This document shows positions 49,848-59,253 of a stretch of 64,000 bases of DNA, piece after piece. Both the position numbers and the translations under genes were made by a program. A model generated the notes under the pieces. That model had not been told where the DNA came from. It saw only the letters and a list, made by a program, of their open reading frames with translations, and searched no databases. Position 1 is the first letter of the stretch. The number at the start of each line of letters is the position of its first letter. The stretch is from the NCBI RefSeq assembly GCF_038789205.1, contig NZ_CP128355.1:310001-374000 (forward strand), in the 5' to 3' direction. This stretch comes from Staphylococcus hsinchuensis. GTDB taxonomy: Bacteria > Bacillota > Bacilli > Staphylococcales > Staphylococcaceae.

Positions 49848-51956
49848 TTGATTAATACGACTACACTAACTTTAAGAAACAACTATACATCCTTATTAAC
49901 GCGAAATATTAATAAAATCATCATACTCATTCCTTTAGGTAAGCCATGTAATATAAATTTAAACGGCAAGTCGCTAACTATTTCTGAAGGTTTAATTATA
50001 AACAATACAGATCTCTATCAATACGAAAAGGTAGAACAGCTCATTGAACTTGCTATCCCGTTACAGTTGTTGTGTGAAAAAGCATCAAACTTAAATTATA
50101 TATACTACGACTTTAAACAAATCGTAAACTTCACATCATTTAAACGCCTTATCACTCATGATTTATTTGAAGCTTATTGTCACAATAAGAATATACATGC
50201 CTATATCAAAGAAGTTATTCAATATTTACTCGACTATGCTAAGGTACAATTAAACAATACATATTTACCTGCTTACTATACTAAACATCCATTACTACGC
50301 AAGATTGTCGATTATATTAATAGTCATATTGATACAGCACTGACTACTAAAGATTTAGCTGATGCTTTTTATATATCACAGTCGTACATTTCTATACTAT
50401 TTTCTAAACATATGTCTATCAATTATAAATCGTATATCAATTCATTAAGAATTTCTTTATCTATTTATGATTTAATTAACAATCAATATAGTATTAGTAA
50501 TATTGCAGTCAAATATAATTTCAACAACGTGGCTATATTTACGAAACATTTTAAATTTTATTTAAAAATACCTCCTAAAGAATATAAATATCAATATAGA
50601 GCGACTAGCGACACATATAATTACAAATTAAAAGTTTTAGATAAAGAATTAGTAGTATTTTTAAAAAGTTATAATCAAACACAAGCCCTTACGAAACCGA
50701 ATGATGATGTACTCAAAATTGATTTAACTAAACTTAAACCTAACATCCATATCAATGGGCATTATGTCATTATCCACCTGAATAGCCTTTATGATTTACT
50801 TGTCGTGGCTGACCAACAACTAGAGAATCGTATTTTACAACATTTCTCAAATATCAATTTTCTAATTAAGAATACAAATGTAGAGCATTTTAATGTTCTA
50901 GATAGTCAGAAACTTTTCAATGCTATCGTTACGTTGATTCAAAAGCAATATCATTTAACTTTTAACATTCATTCTCTCGATAGCTTTCAGTTATTCGAGC
51001 ATAAAATTTTGAAATTGATTAAAGCACATGACAAAGAACAATCACTTATCCGACAACTTTGTTTGTTATTCGAACCATCCCAATTGATTACGACAGAAAA
51101 TTATAATTTAATTCATTCGGTTCTCCAGCCGTATCAAGGGTTGAAAACGGCACTCGTTATTGATCATTTTATTGAAAAACGACAAAACTTAACTGATATC
51201 ATTTCACACATTCATTCGATACAAGTCGATTATTACTACATCAATATGGACCTTATTCAGTTATCGACATATATCAGTTTGAAGTCAAAGCATAACAACC
51301 ATCATGCATTTGAAATCAAACAACAACTTAAGCATTTAATTGAATTATGTGGTAGGACGATGACTCAGAAACTTGTGTTTAATAACATTACACACCCTGC
51401 ACTTATTAAGTATTTTAAACATACAATTTGTGCCAGCCATATTTATTTCACACAATTTCTGATAGATTTTGATTATCCCATAGCGGGACTTGGTTACCCT
51501 CTCTATTCTATTGATGAGAATCAATTAATGGTAATAGATCATAATCAAAGTTTGATGCCTATGGTTCATGTTTATAACATGTTACAACCATTTATGAATC
51601 AGAATGTCACGTTAATTAATAACGGCATCATATTTCAACAAGACAAACGATTTCACATATTGTTATATCATCATCGTGCTACAGAAACTCAATCTAACCA
51701 TTTAAAAATAGAGATAGCCCACCATATTAATAGAGATTTTCCAATCTTTTCTCGTTTATTGAATAATCAGCATGGTAATATTAAGTGTTTGATTTCGTCT
51801 AGTTTATATAGAACATCCATCAACACAACAATGTTAAATCACATTAATCATTCGAATTATCCATTTGCAACTTATAATAAACACAATCATCACAAAGCGA
51901 TTAATTTAAGCTTAGATGATGCTTCAATACATTATTTAATGATCAATTACGAATAA
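49848..51956 (+). CDS. Large AraC family regulator (Rsp/Rbf type)
   Basis: Transcription factor of about 702 aa, close in size to staphylococcal Rsp (about 700 aa) and Rbf. The AraC DNA-binding domain is internal, residues about 145-245: DLADAFYISQSYISILFSKH then SISNIAVKYNFNNVAIFTKHFKFYLKIPPKEY. The long C-terminal half (about 250-700) is the uncharacterised part seen in Rsp-type proteins. TTG at 49848 is favoured, six nt after AAAGGTG. Rsp controls surface proteins, agr and biofilm in S. aureus; the targets here are unknown. Confidence 0.85.
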   Translation: MINTTTLTLRNNYTSLLTRNINKIIILIPLGKPCNINLNGKSLTISEGLIINNTDLYQYEKVEQLIELAIPLQLLCEKASNLNYIYYDFKQIVNFTSFKRLITHDLFEAYCHNKNIHAYIKEVIQYLLDYAKVQLNNTYLPAYYTKHPLLRKIVDYINSHIDTALTTKDLADAFYISQSYISILFSKHMSINYKSYINSLRISLSIYDLINNQYSISNIAVKYNFNNVAIFTKHFKFYLKIPPKEYKYQYRATSDTYNYKLKVLDKELVVFLKSYNQTQALTKPNDDVLKIDLTKLKPNIHINGHYVIIHLNSLYDLLVVADQQLENRILQHFSNINFLIKNTNVEHFNVLDSQKLFNAIVTLIQKQYHLTFNIHSLDSFQLFEHKILKLIKAHDKEQSLIRQLCLLFEPSQLITTENYNLIHSVLQPYQGLKTALVIDHFIEKRQNLTDIISHIHSIQVDYYYINMDLIQLSTYISLKSKHNNHHAFEIKQQLKHLIELCGRTMTQKLVFNNITHPALIKYFKHTICASHIYFTQFLIDFDYPIAGLGYPLYSIDENQLMVIDHNQSLMPMVHVYNMLQPFMNQNVTLINNGIIFQQDKRFHILLYHHRATETQSNHLKIEIAHHINRDFPIFSRLLNNQHGNIKCLISSSLYRTSINTTMLNHINHSNYPFATYNKHNHHKAINLSLDDASIHYLMINYE

Positions 51957-51968
51957 TTTACTCAAGTG

Positions 51969-52052
51969 GTACTTTTGCTTATTTGAACATACACCGTGAA
52001 TTTTATAGTATGTTTTCCATTTTTACATAACTCTTAAAATAAGCAAAAGTAC
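51969..52052. repeat. 16-bp perfect inverted repeat
   Basis: GTACTTTTGCTTATTT (51969-51984) and AAATAAGCAAAAGTAC (52037-52052) are exact inverse copies 52 nt apart, and the interior holds a second pair AACATAC/GTATGTT. No T-run follows, so it is not a standard terminator. The remainder of the 51957-52297 gap contains the promoter listed below and a 7-bp palindrome AATAGAA/TTCTATT at 52221-52245. Confidence 0.75.
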
Positions 52053-52134
52053 ATTATATTGTCCCCTTTGTTACAATTAATCACAAAAAAGTTGAACAAT
52101 CTTTTAGATTTTTATATTTAATTTTCTGAAAATA

Positions 52135-52163
52135 TTTACAAGTCAAAAAATTATTAGTATATT
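52135..52163 (+). promoter_or_regulatory. Sigma-A promoter of aminotransferase gene
   Basis: TTTACA (52135-52140), spacer of exactly 17 nt, TATATT (52158-52163). Gives a leader of about 125 nt containing the 7-bp palindrome 52221-52245. Confidence 0.55.
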
Positions 52164-52297
52164 CATATATATCAACCATTTTAAACCTTACTATTTTCTT
52201 TGATTACGGCGTAGATCTCAAATAGAATTGTTAAAACTTTCTATTCGACTTTCTACCATTTATAAAGTATTACAACACACAAAGGGGACTATGAATT

Positions 52298-53635
52298 ATG
52301 TCAAAATCAACAGATATTATTAATGAAGATAGTAAATATTTTGCTAATCCAGGAAGGATTAATTACTTTCCATTAGCAATATCTCATGGCTATGGTGCGA
52401 CATTAGTTGATGTCGATGGAAAGGAATACATCGATTTACTATCAAGTGCTAGTTCACAAAATGTTGGCCACGCACCAGAACCTGTCACTGAAGCTATCAA
52501 AAATCAAGTAGATCAATTTATTCACTATACACCCGCGTATATGTATCAAGAACCACTCGTGAAACTAGGTAAAAAGCTCTGTGAAATTTCACCAGGGGAC
52601 TATGAAAAACGTGTGCTCTTTGGTTTATCTGGATCAGATGCGAACGATGGTGTCGTTAAACTCGCTCGTGCATATACAGGAAGACCCTATATTATAAGTT
52701 TCGTAAATGCGTATCACGGGTCTACTTATGGTGCTTTATCAATGTCTGCCATTAGTTTAAATATGCGTAAAAAATACGGCCCGATGTTACCTGGTTTCTA
52801 TCATATTCCTTTCCCTGATAATTATCGTGGGTTATATGGCGCGCCGACGTCCAATACAGTGGATGAATACCTCGCACCATTAAAAGAAATGTTTGAAAAA
52901 TATGTTCCAGCTGAGGAAGTAGCATGTATTATGATTGAAACAATACAAGGTGATGGTGGTTTATTAGAACCAGTAGAAGGTTACTTTGAAGCACTTCAAT
53001 CATTATGTAAAGAACATGGAATTCTATTAGCAGTTGATGACATACAACAAGGACTAGGACGTACTGGCACATGGAGTTCAGTTACACATTACAATATCGA
53101 ACCTGATATTATCACATTTGGTAAATCGTTAGCCGGTGGATTACCGATGTCAGCAATCATCGGAAGAGCTGAAATAATGGATTACCTAGAAGCACCTGCA
53201 CATCTCTTTACGACAAGTGCCAATCCAGTTAGTTGTGAAGCAGCTTTAGCTACGCTTTCAATGATTGAAGATCAAAATTTATTACAAGCAAGTGCAGACA
53301 AAGGTGATTATGTACGTCAACGTATGGACAACTGGACAGAAAAATACGACATCGTAGGCGACGTACGTGGTAAAGGTTTATCAATTGGTATAGATATCGT
53401 TTCTGATAAACAAAGTAAATCACGCAATAATGATGCAGCATTAAAAATTTGTAATCGCTGTTTCGAAGAAGGTATTGTAATTATTGCTGTTGCAGGCAAT
53501 GTACTACGTTTCCAACCACCTCTTGTCATCTCATATGAGCAACTAGATTACGCTTTAGACGTGCTAGAAAGAACAATCGAGGCTTACATGAATGACGAAT
53601 TAAATGATTATGATACAGCTGGACAAGGTTGGTAA
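52298..53635 (+). CDS. Class III PLP aminotransferase, isoleucine 2-epimerase-like
   Basis: Fold-type I PLP enzyme of 445 aa. PLP contacts: GLSGSDAND, AYHGSTYGA, DDIQQGLGRTG and the Schiff-base Lys in ITFGKSLAGGLPM. By recall it matches the lactobacillal isoleucine 2-epimerase (an amino-acid racemase of this family) in RINYxxLxIxHxxGATLVDVDG, HYTPAY and the C-terminal DTxxxGW. It could therefore make D-amino acids rather than transaminate GABA or ornithine; this is inference. AAAGGGG precedes the ATG. Confidence 0.85.
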   Translation: MSKSTDIINEDSKYFANPGRINYFPLAISHGYGATLVDVDGKEYIDLLSSASSQNVGHAPEPVTEAIKNQVDQFIHYTPAYMYQEPLVKLGKKLCEISPGDYEKRVLFGLSGSDANDGVVKLARAYTGRPYIISFVNAYHGSTYGALSMSAISLNMRKKYGPMLPGFYHIPFPDNYRGLYGAPTSNTVDEYLAPLKEMFEKYVPAEEVACIMIETIQGDGGLLEPVEGYFEALQSLCKEHGILLAVDDIQQGLGRTGTWSSVTHYNIEPDIITFGKSLAGGLPMSAIIGRAEIMDYLEAPAHLFTTSANPVSCEAALATLSMIEDQNLLQASADKGDYVRQRMDNWTEKYDIVGDVRGKGLSIGIDIVSDKQSKSRNNDAALKICNRCFEEGIVIIAVAGNVLRFQPPLVISYEQLDYALDVLERTIEAYMNDELNDYDTAGQGW

Positions 53636-53675
53636 AGTAGTTTCTTTTTAAAAATAAATATGTATCAACAAATAA

Positions 53676-53724
53676 AAATAGCCCCTCAAAAAGATTTATT
53701 TAAAATCTTTTTGAGGGGCTTTAT
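53676..53724. terminator. Bidirectional terminator between aminotransferase and capD
   Basis: Perfect 16-bp stem AGCCCCTCAAAAAGAT/ATCTTTTTGAGGGGCT with T-rich flanks (ATTTTTAT on minus, TTATCTT on plus). Confidence 0.93.
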
Positions 53725-53762
53725 CTTATCTCATCATCTCTTTATTAAGATAATCAGTTATA

Positions 53763-55379
53763 TTATCTGTTACCAACGTCGTGTCCAATTTCAACCGATT
53801 TATCTTTACGATTATATAAGGCTGCTTGAACACTACCAAAGTTGGCATCATTACGCTTAAGTTCTGCTTGATATCCTAGACTCTTGAATATATCGATATC
53901 TTTCTTACTTGTAGCATTCTCGTAATAAATAATATGACCATCATTATAGAAACGAGGTTTATCGATTGATTCTTGAAGCGTTCCGTCACCACGTAAGTAA
54001 TCAACAAGTACTTGGTTGATTGTAGTAGGGATTTTGTTACCACCTGGTGTACCGATACCTAAATAATAATCTGGTCCAACAACAATACTTGGTGCCGTGA
54101 ATGATCTAGGTTGTTTATGTTTACCTTTATAGTTTGGACTCATTGGATCATTTGAGAAGTTTGATAATGAGTTATTTAAATAGAATCCTTCTTTAACAAA
54201 TTTACCTGAACCAAAGAAGCTTGATAACGTATTTGTTGTACTAGTAATATGACCTTTCTTATCTACTACAACAAAGTGTGTAGTACTCGTTTGATCAGGG
54301 TTTGCATTAAATTGGTTTGGATTTGGATTCGCATTTACATTCGCATTAACTTCGTTAAATTTACCAAGTAAGTAATCTTCCGAAAGATATTTGCTAGAAT
54401 TATTGTCCTGACCGTTTACAATATCTCTGTTTCGGTACATTAATTCTCTTGATTTTAAAACACTCGTAATGAAATCTAAACGATTTCCTGGTACAGATTC
54501 ATTATCTTTTGCTTCATCAATCTTCATACCTTGAAGCATTAATGCACCACCTAATGGGTTTGATGCTGAATAAATTTTAGTATTTAGATAATCTGTACTA
54601 ATCGGCGCTTTTTTAACAGTTTTATAATTTTTAAAGTCCTTCTTAATCAACTTACCATCAGTTTGTTTAGAAATACTCTTACCGATATGATTATAGAAGT
54701 AATCAGGTCCATGGTCTCTGATTTTTTTCAATGTTTTTGCTAAGGCTGGTTGTTTGATTACATCTCCTTCTCTTTTCGTTTGATGTCCATCAAAGAAAGG
54801 AGAATCTCTGTCTACATCCGAACCATATAACTTCAAGCTTCGTTCTAATTCTGAGTCTACTTCGAAGCCATCTTCAGCAAGTGGAATAACATAATTCAGT
54901 ATTTTCTTCTCATCCATTTTACCGCCTTCTTTATGTGCATCATGGAGACCACGCACAAACCCTGGCGTACCTGTCTGGTCTTTGTTTTTGTAATTATAAG
55001 AAGAAATATCTTTATATTGCCATTGCTTAGGTTCTGAATTTGGCTTGCCATCATAAGAGAGCATTGCGCCTCCCCCACCTAAACCAGAGGAATGAGGTTC
55101 TATCACGGCTAGAGCATAAGATACACCAACTGATGCGTCTACAGCATTACCGCCATCTCTTAAGATTTTCTCACCAACTTTTGTGGCTATCGCGTTGTTT
55201 GAAGCTACACCGTAATTTTTTTTCGACGTATTTTGATCATGATCGGCGATTTTGTTTTCATATAGTTCATCTTTATTATAATTATCTTTTTTCGTAATTA
55301 GAAAAAAGATAAACGAAACTATTATTGTAAGGAGAAATATTACGATGAGCGTCCTTCTATTATAAATACTCATACTCAA
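53763..55379 (-). CDS. capD: Poly-gamma-glutamate gamma-glutamyltransferase CapD
   Basis: Membrane-anchored Ntn hydrolase of 538 aa that anchors or trims the poly-gamma-glutamate polymer. N-terminal helix at residues 10-28, then the gamma-glutamyltranspeptidase domain (GGNAVDASVGVSYALAV, SSGLGGGGAML). Self-cleavage is expected before Thr366 in TSTTHF, followed by the small subunit with GTPGGNKIPTTI. Residues 343-361 form an Asn/Ala/Pro-rich linker just before the cut. Last gene of the operon; overlaps capE by four bases. Confidence 0.93.
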   Translation of the reverse strand: MSMSIYNRRTLIVIFLLTIIVSFIFFLITKKDNYNKDELYENKIADHDQNTSKKNYGVASNNAIATKVGEKILRDGGNAVDASVGVSYALAVIEPHSSGLGGGGAMLSYDGKPNSEPKQWQYKDISSYNYKNKDQTGTPGFVRGLHDAHKEGGKMDEKKILNYVIPLAEDGFEVDSELERSLKLYGSDVDRDSPFFDGHQTKREGDVIKQPALAKTLKKIRDHGPDYFYNHIGKSISKQTDGKLIKKDFKNYKTVKKAPISTDYLNTKIYSASNPLGGALMLQGMKIDEAKDNESVPGNRLDFITSVLKSRELMYRNRDIVNGQDNNSSKYLSEDYLLGKFNEVNANVNANPNPNQFNANPDQTSTTHFVVVDKKGHITSTTNTLSSFFGSGKFVKEGFYLNNSLSNFSNDPMSPNYKGKHKQPRSFTAPSIVVGPDYYLGIGTPGGNKIPTTINQVLVDYLRGDGTLQESIDKPRFYNDGHIIYYENATSKKDIDIFKSLGYQAELKRNDANFGSVQAALYNRKDKSVEIGHDVGNR

Positions 55380-55534
55380 GCTCCTTTAGATAAATATTGA
55401 TGTCGAGAATTATCGAGGTCGTGTTGTTCGTGTGAATCCAATCCTTCATTGGCTTTCGCAAAAGTAATCAAAAGGAAAATAACCAATATAACTAAGACGA
55501 CTGTTATGCCTACCCAATTTTGTTTAATTTTCAT
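55376..55534 (-). CDS. capE: CapE/PgsE-like small membrane protein
   Basis: Single-helix protein of 52 aa (hydrophobic residues about 8-27, then the polar tail ANEGLDSHEQHDLDN). The ATG at 55534 has GGAGG eight nt upstream and lies inside the end of capA (11-nt overlap); its stop overlaps capD. Size and place match the small CapE/PgsE subunit of poly-gamma-glutamate synthase complexes. No sequence motif is strong, so the name rests mostly on context. Confidence 0.78.
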   Translation of the reverse strand: MKIKQNWVGITVVLVILVIFLLITFAKANEGLDSHEQHDLDNSRHQYLSKGA

Positions 55535-56600
55535 ATACATAACCTCCATTCTCTTTTTTAAGGTTAACGCTTTTACTTTCAAGATTATTCAATAGCTTAA
55601 TTTCTTCAACTTTATTTGGTTTATCTGCAGTAATTTGACCTGACTGTGACTTAATTGGCGTTATCATGAATTTAGAATGTTTTCCTTTCCAATTCTGCTG
55701 AACTGCTAATCCATGTTTTTTCTTAGAAAGGAAACCTTCAGACGTCACGTTACCTAAACTATAGAAGATGTCTGTGTTTTTATAGTGTTCTATTTGTTGT
55801 GGTACACTGTTGTGACCAATAATGACATCTGCGCCAGCATCAGCAAGTGCATGTGCATATTCTCTTTGTCTTGTTGTTACGTTTCTTTCATCTGTAATAC
55901 CCCAATCAACATTTACAACCACGAAATCATTATTTTCTTTCAATTTCTTAACCAATGGAATAAATATTCTTGGTTCTAAACTAATTGAAGTAGTATTTTT
56001 CAATGGATCTGTGTAATCAGATTCTACATCAGTAAATGAAACATTAGCGACTTTCTTATTCTTAACTGTTTGTTGTACAGTTTTACTGTTAATAGGATTT
56101 GACCCGTTACCAGTTAAATAATTTTCGCCAACTTGAGCATCAACTGCCCTACCGAAATCTCTAGCTGTGATATTGTCTGTAACTTGGTTTATAATATTTA
56201 AACTCTTTATGTTCAAATCTTTTAAAAACATAACGTTTTCTATATTTGAATTGATATCTTTCTTCTTATTTTTAGAGAACTTAGAATAATTCAAACTAGC
56301 AGTAGAAAAATCGCTTCCTTTTAAAATATCTGAAACTGCACTGAATGATTTGTGTATATTATTTTTTCGAATATGTTTATTCAATTCAATGTTGCCTAAA
56401 TACGTCATTCTTATATCGCCTTGCGCTTTACTCATAGCTTTAACCGGTTGTATTTTTTCTGATGACATCACAAACACAATCAGTACAATGGCCACTATTA
56501 AGATAATACCTGTATAAAGAGAATTTCTCTTTTTATGCCGTTTTGTCCATTTTAGAACACGTTCATCTATGGATAATCGTTTAGATTGCTTCATTTTCAT
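55524..56600 (-). CDS. capA: Poly-gamma-glutamate synthesis/export protein CapA
   Basis: Protein of 358 aa with one N-terminal helix (residues about 24-46) and an extracellular PGA_cap metallophosphatase-like domain. Family stretches: MTYLGNIELNKHI, FSTASLNYSKF, VVVNVDWGITDE, and DVIIGHNSVPQQIEHYKNTDIFYSLGN. CapA is thought to help carry the polymer across the membrane. It follows capC by eight nt and overlaps capE. Confidence 0.93.
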   Translation of the reverse strand: MKMKQSKRLSIDERVLKWTKRHKKRNSLYTGIILIVAIVLIVFVMSSEKIQPVKAMSKAQGDIRMTYLGNIELNKHIRKNNIHKSFSAVSDILKGSDFSTASLNYSKFSKNKKKDINSNIENVMFLKDLNIKSLNIINQVTDNITARDFGRAVDAQVGENYLTGNGSNPINSKTVQQTVKNKKVANVSFTDVESDYTDPLKNTTSISLEPRIFIPLVKKLKENNDFVVVNVDWGITDERNVTTRQREYAHALADAGADVIIGHNSVPQQIEHYKNTDIFYSLGNVTSEGFLSKKKHGLAVQQNWKGKHSKFMITPIKSQSGQITADKPNKVEEIKLLNNLESKSVNLKKENGGYVYEN

Positions 56601-56608
56601 ACTCCTTA

Positions 56609-57061
56609 CTAATTGATAAAGCTATAAAAGAATAAGATGACGTAAGTAATACATGTTAATAACATACATGTAGATAAAGTGATAATAACACCTTGTTTTT
56701 GAATCGTATTAGCGATGATTCCTGGAATAACAACCCCGATACCTGACATCTCAACCATTTCAAATGGCGTGAGTGGATAAATGAGGTCGAATATAAATTT
56801 CAAAACCATACCCGTAAGTATCATTGCAGCGAATTTCCTACGTCCATATAAAATGACGAATTTACTTACGCCGTGATTAACAATGAAATATGTAATACAG
56901 CTTATGATAAGTACGGATAATAACATAACTGGTTGGTCGAAAATTAATGCTAAATACCCAGGTACAACAAGACCTGCTGGACTAATACCGAACTTTTCAG
57001 CAAAGATTAAACTAAGTACGATGCCTACAAATAATGAAAAATATAACTCTGAACCTATCAT
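56609..57061 (-). CDS. capC: Poly-gamma-glutamate synthase membrane subunit CapC
   Basis: Five-helix membrane protein of 150 aa, normal for CapC/PgsC. Characteristic GISPAGLVVPGYLAL near residue 25 and IGVVIPGIIANTIQKQG near 110. Forms the synthase with CapB. The gene begins one base after the capB stop, implying coupled translation. Confidence 0.95.
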   Translation of the reverse strand: MIGSELYFSLFVGIVLSLIFAEKFGISPAGLVVPGYLALIFDQPVMLLSVLIISCITYFIVNHGVSKFVILYGRRKFAAMILTGMVLKFIFDLIYPLTPFEMVEMSGIGVVIPGIIANTIQKQGVIITLSTCMLLTCITYVILFFYSFIN

Positions 57062-57062
57062 A

Positions 57063-58238
57063 TTATTTGATCCCTTCTATATATTGCGCTATTTCTTTAC
57101 CTGGCCCGTGAATATTACCTACACAAAAGATTAATGCGTTTTGTGACTCTTCATATAAAGCTTCTTGAACAGCTTTGATGTTTTTGCCTTCGAAATTCAA
57201 ATATCTTTTTTCTGGTAATTCATTCATGACTTGTGTAACTAATTGCGTACTCTTTCCAGTACAAATCAATGTATCAAATTCAACATCTTTAACAAAGTCT
57301 TCAACGAATTGTCTTGTTCTATCAATCCTGTCTGAACGACAGTTTAATACAATGACTTTCTTCTGATAAGGATAGTTGTATGACTCAACTTTGTTTAATA
57401 TTGCCTTTGTGGATTGAGGCTCGTTAGCTGCAAAAGCATTAACATAAACATTCGTAGTATTGTTTGCATTGAAGTATTTAACTTCAACCGCACCGACATC
57501 TGGTGGCGCGTTTAACATACCACGTAATGCTGTATCTCTATCTATATCTAATGCTTCTGCAACCCCCATAGCGATTGCAACATTATCAGGAAAGACAATG
57601 TAATCAAATTTTCTTAAGAATGATTCTGGTACATCATCTTTATCGACAACGATAAGTTTAGTCTTACGTCGCTTGGCTACTTTAGCGAAATAATCCGTAT
57701 AATCATCTTTCATTACAATTAAATGTCCTTTATACGGAATTGTCGCTTTAAAGGCTTGAGCAACTTCATCTAATGTTGGACCTAAAACATCCATATGGTC
57801 TTCCATCACGTTGACGATAACGCCAATATTGGCTTTAACCAATTCTTTCTGGAAGGTAATTTGATAATCTGGATTAACCGCCATACATTCATTTACTAAG
57901 GCGTTTCCTTTTTGTTTTACAACTTTACGAACGATATCTCTTTGTTCGCCAATATTAGCACCTTGAGGTTTTCTGTATACCGGATATTCTCTTGGCGTGA
58001 ACCAATATAACATTCTTGCATCAGTACCTGTAGTTTTGCCAATAACACGATACTGATCTTCACGCAAGATACTGTAAATCAATCTGGTAATTGTTGATTT
58101 TCCTCTAATACCATTTATATTTATACGAATAGGAATTCTCTCTAATCGGTTAGCGTGTCTTCTCTTCTCAATAATGCCTAACCATAGAATAAGTCCTACA
58201 CAAATTATGATAAGTGGCAATGTTTTCCCTCTTTTCAT
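57063..58238 (-). CDS. capB: Poly-gamma-glutamate synthase ATPase subunit CapB
   Basis: Mur-ligase-related amide ligase of 391 aa that activates and polymerises glutamate through the gamma carboxyl. N-terminal membrane helix (residues 7-22), nucleotide loop NGIRGKSTITRLI, ANIGEQRDI, ECMAVNPDYQ, and NVMEDHMDVLGPT. First gene of capB-capC-capA-capE-capD, required in S. epidermidis for resistance to innate defences and high salt. ATG at 58238 is chosen from family pattern; its ribosome site is poor. Confidence 0.95.
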   Translation of the reverse strand: MKRGKTLPLIIICVGLILWLGIIEKRRHANRLERIPIRININGIRGKSTITRLIYSILREDQYRVIGKTTGTDARMLYWFTPREYPVYRKPQGANIGEQRDIVRKVVKQKGNALVNECMAVNPDYQITFQKELVKANIGVIVNVMEDHMDVLGPTLDEVAQAFKATIPYKGHLIVMKDDYTDYFAKVAKRRKTKLIVVDKDDVPESFLRKFDYIVFPDNVAIAMGVAEALDIDRDTALRGMLNAPPDVGAVEVKYFNANNTTNVYVNAFAANEPQSTKAILNKVESYNYPYQKKVIVLNCRSDRIDRTRQFVEDFVKDVEFDTLICTGKSTQLVTQVMNELPEKRYLNFEGKNIKAVQEALYEESQNALIFCVGNIHGPGKEIAQYIEGIK

Positions 58239-58678
58239 CAACGTATTTACATTTTATATTCAGTTTTACAAAACAATATGTAGTCTAAAATAAAAGTTTC
58301 AAAACACACAAATATGCGTTTATTTGAAAGGTTTTTGGGACTAAATAAATAGACCCCACCTTCTAATAGTGTAATGCTATCATGTTGTTATTGATTTGGT
58401 TTTAAAAGTTTTAGTTTTTTATTAACTTTTTGTAAACTTAGATTTACAAAGTGTGTCTAATTACACTTACCTAACCTTAAAACCCCTGAAAATCAGACTT
58501 ATACATTAATAAATATGTAAGAGATTTTATATGTATATTTAATAAATTTATATTTCCTCCTTCCAAACTTTAATATATTCATAAAAACAAAAAATTTACT
58601 GCATCTTTACAACATATTAAAACTTAAATGTTAACTTATTTATAATACTTTCCTTACGACCTATTTAGGAGGCAGAAC
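58239..58678. promoter_or_regulatory. Divergent control region of cap operon
   Basis: About 440 nt between capB (-) and a small membrane protein gene (+). A possible minus-strand promoter is TTGAAA (58297-58302), 16 nt, CATATT (58275-58280). TTTGTAAA-CTTAGA-TTTACAAA (58429-58450) is an inverted repeat with 8-bp arms that could bind a regulator. Otherwise AT-rich. Confidence 0.35.
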
Positions 58679-59011
58679 ATGAGTAAACAAGTTAAACTAG
58701 TTGTTTCAATTTACCTTGCAATTGTATTAATCCTCTGTACTGGATACTTATTGATGATTCTCATTGGTAGTTTGCAAGGAAATGATATGAAAGGTGCTGT
58801 CCTTGATGGGGGTTATTTACACGATCGTGAGCTTCTAAATAACAGTGAAGCTTCTAACACGACGCATACTTCACCGAACTCAGAAGAATTGCCAAATCAG
58901 GAGAAACCTTCGAATTCAGTTCAAATGACTGATATAAATCATACAGTTTCACATCATACATGGCCTTTGGATAGTAATATTCAGAATGGTCATGTATTTT
59001 TTATAAGTTAA
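58679..59011 (+). CDS. Membrane-anchored protein of unknown function
   Basis: Protein of 110 aa with AGGAGG seven nt before the ATG. One N-terminal helix (residues about 7-32), then a polar tail rich in Ser, Thr, Asn, Pro and His (ASNTTHTSPNSEELPNQEKP) that should lie outside the cell. No family recognised. Divergent from the poly-gamma-glutamate operon, so an accessory or regulatory link to it is conceivable but unsupported. Confidence 0.65.
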   Translation: MSKQVKLVVSIYLAIVLILCTGYLLMILIGSLQGNDMKGAVLDGGYLHDRELLNNSEASNTTHTSPNSEELPNQEKPSNSVQMTDINHTVSHHTWPLDSNIQNGHVFFIS

Positions 59012-59253
59012 TCTATTGTTTGAAGTGCAAATCACAACTAATTCCTACTCATTTAATACGCTATACCACTTTAATTACTATCCAGTTATATTATAACTTA
59101 CTCATATAAAAAGAACACCTATACCATTAAATCAAAAGTTACAATCGCATTTAAATATGTGTAACATTTTAAAAATTAAGCAATAATTTCATAATTAACG
59201 AAAATGATTTACTGCAAACGATTTTTGATATAGATGTTCCTCACCAAAATGTA

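Noticed and set aside
54296..54352. NANP-like repeats in CapD as a sign of foreign origin.
   Set aside because: Only a short low-complexity linker; the surrounding protein is a normal CapD and the operon is typical of staphylococci.
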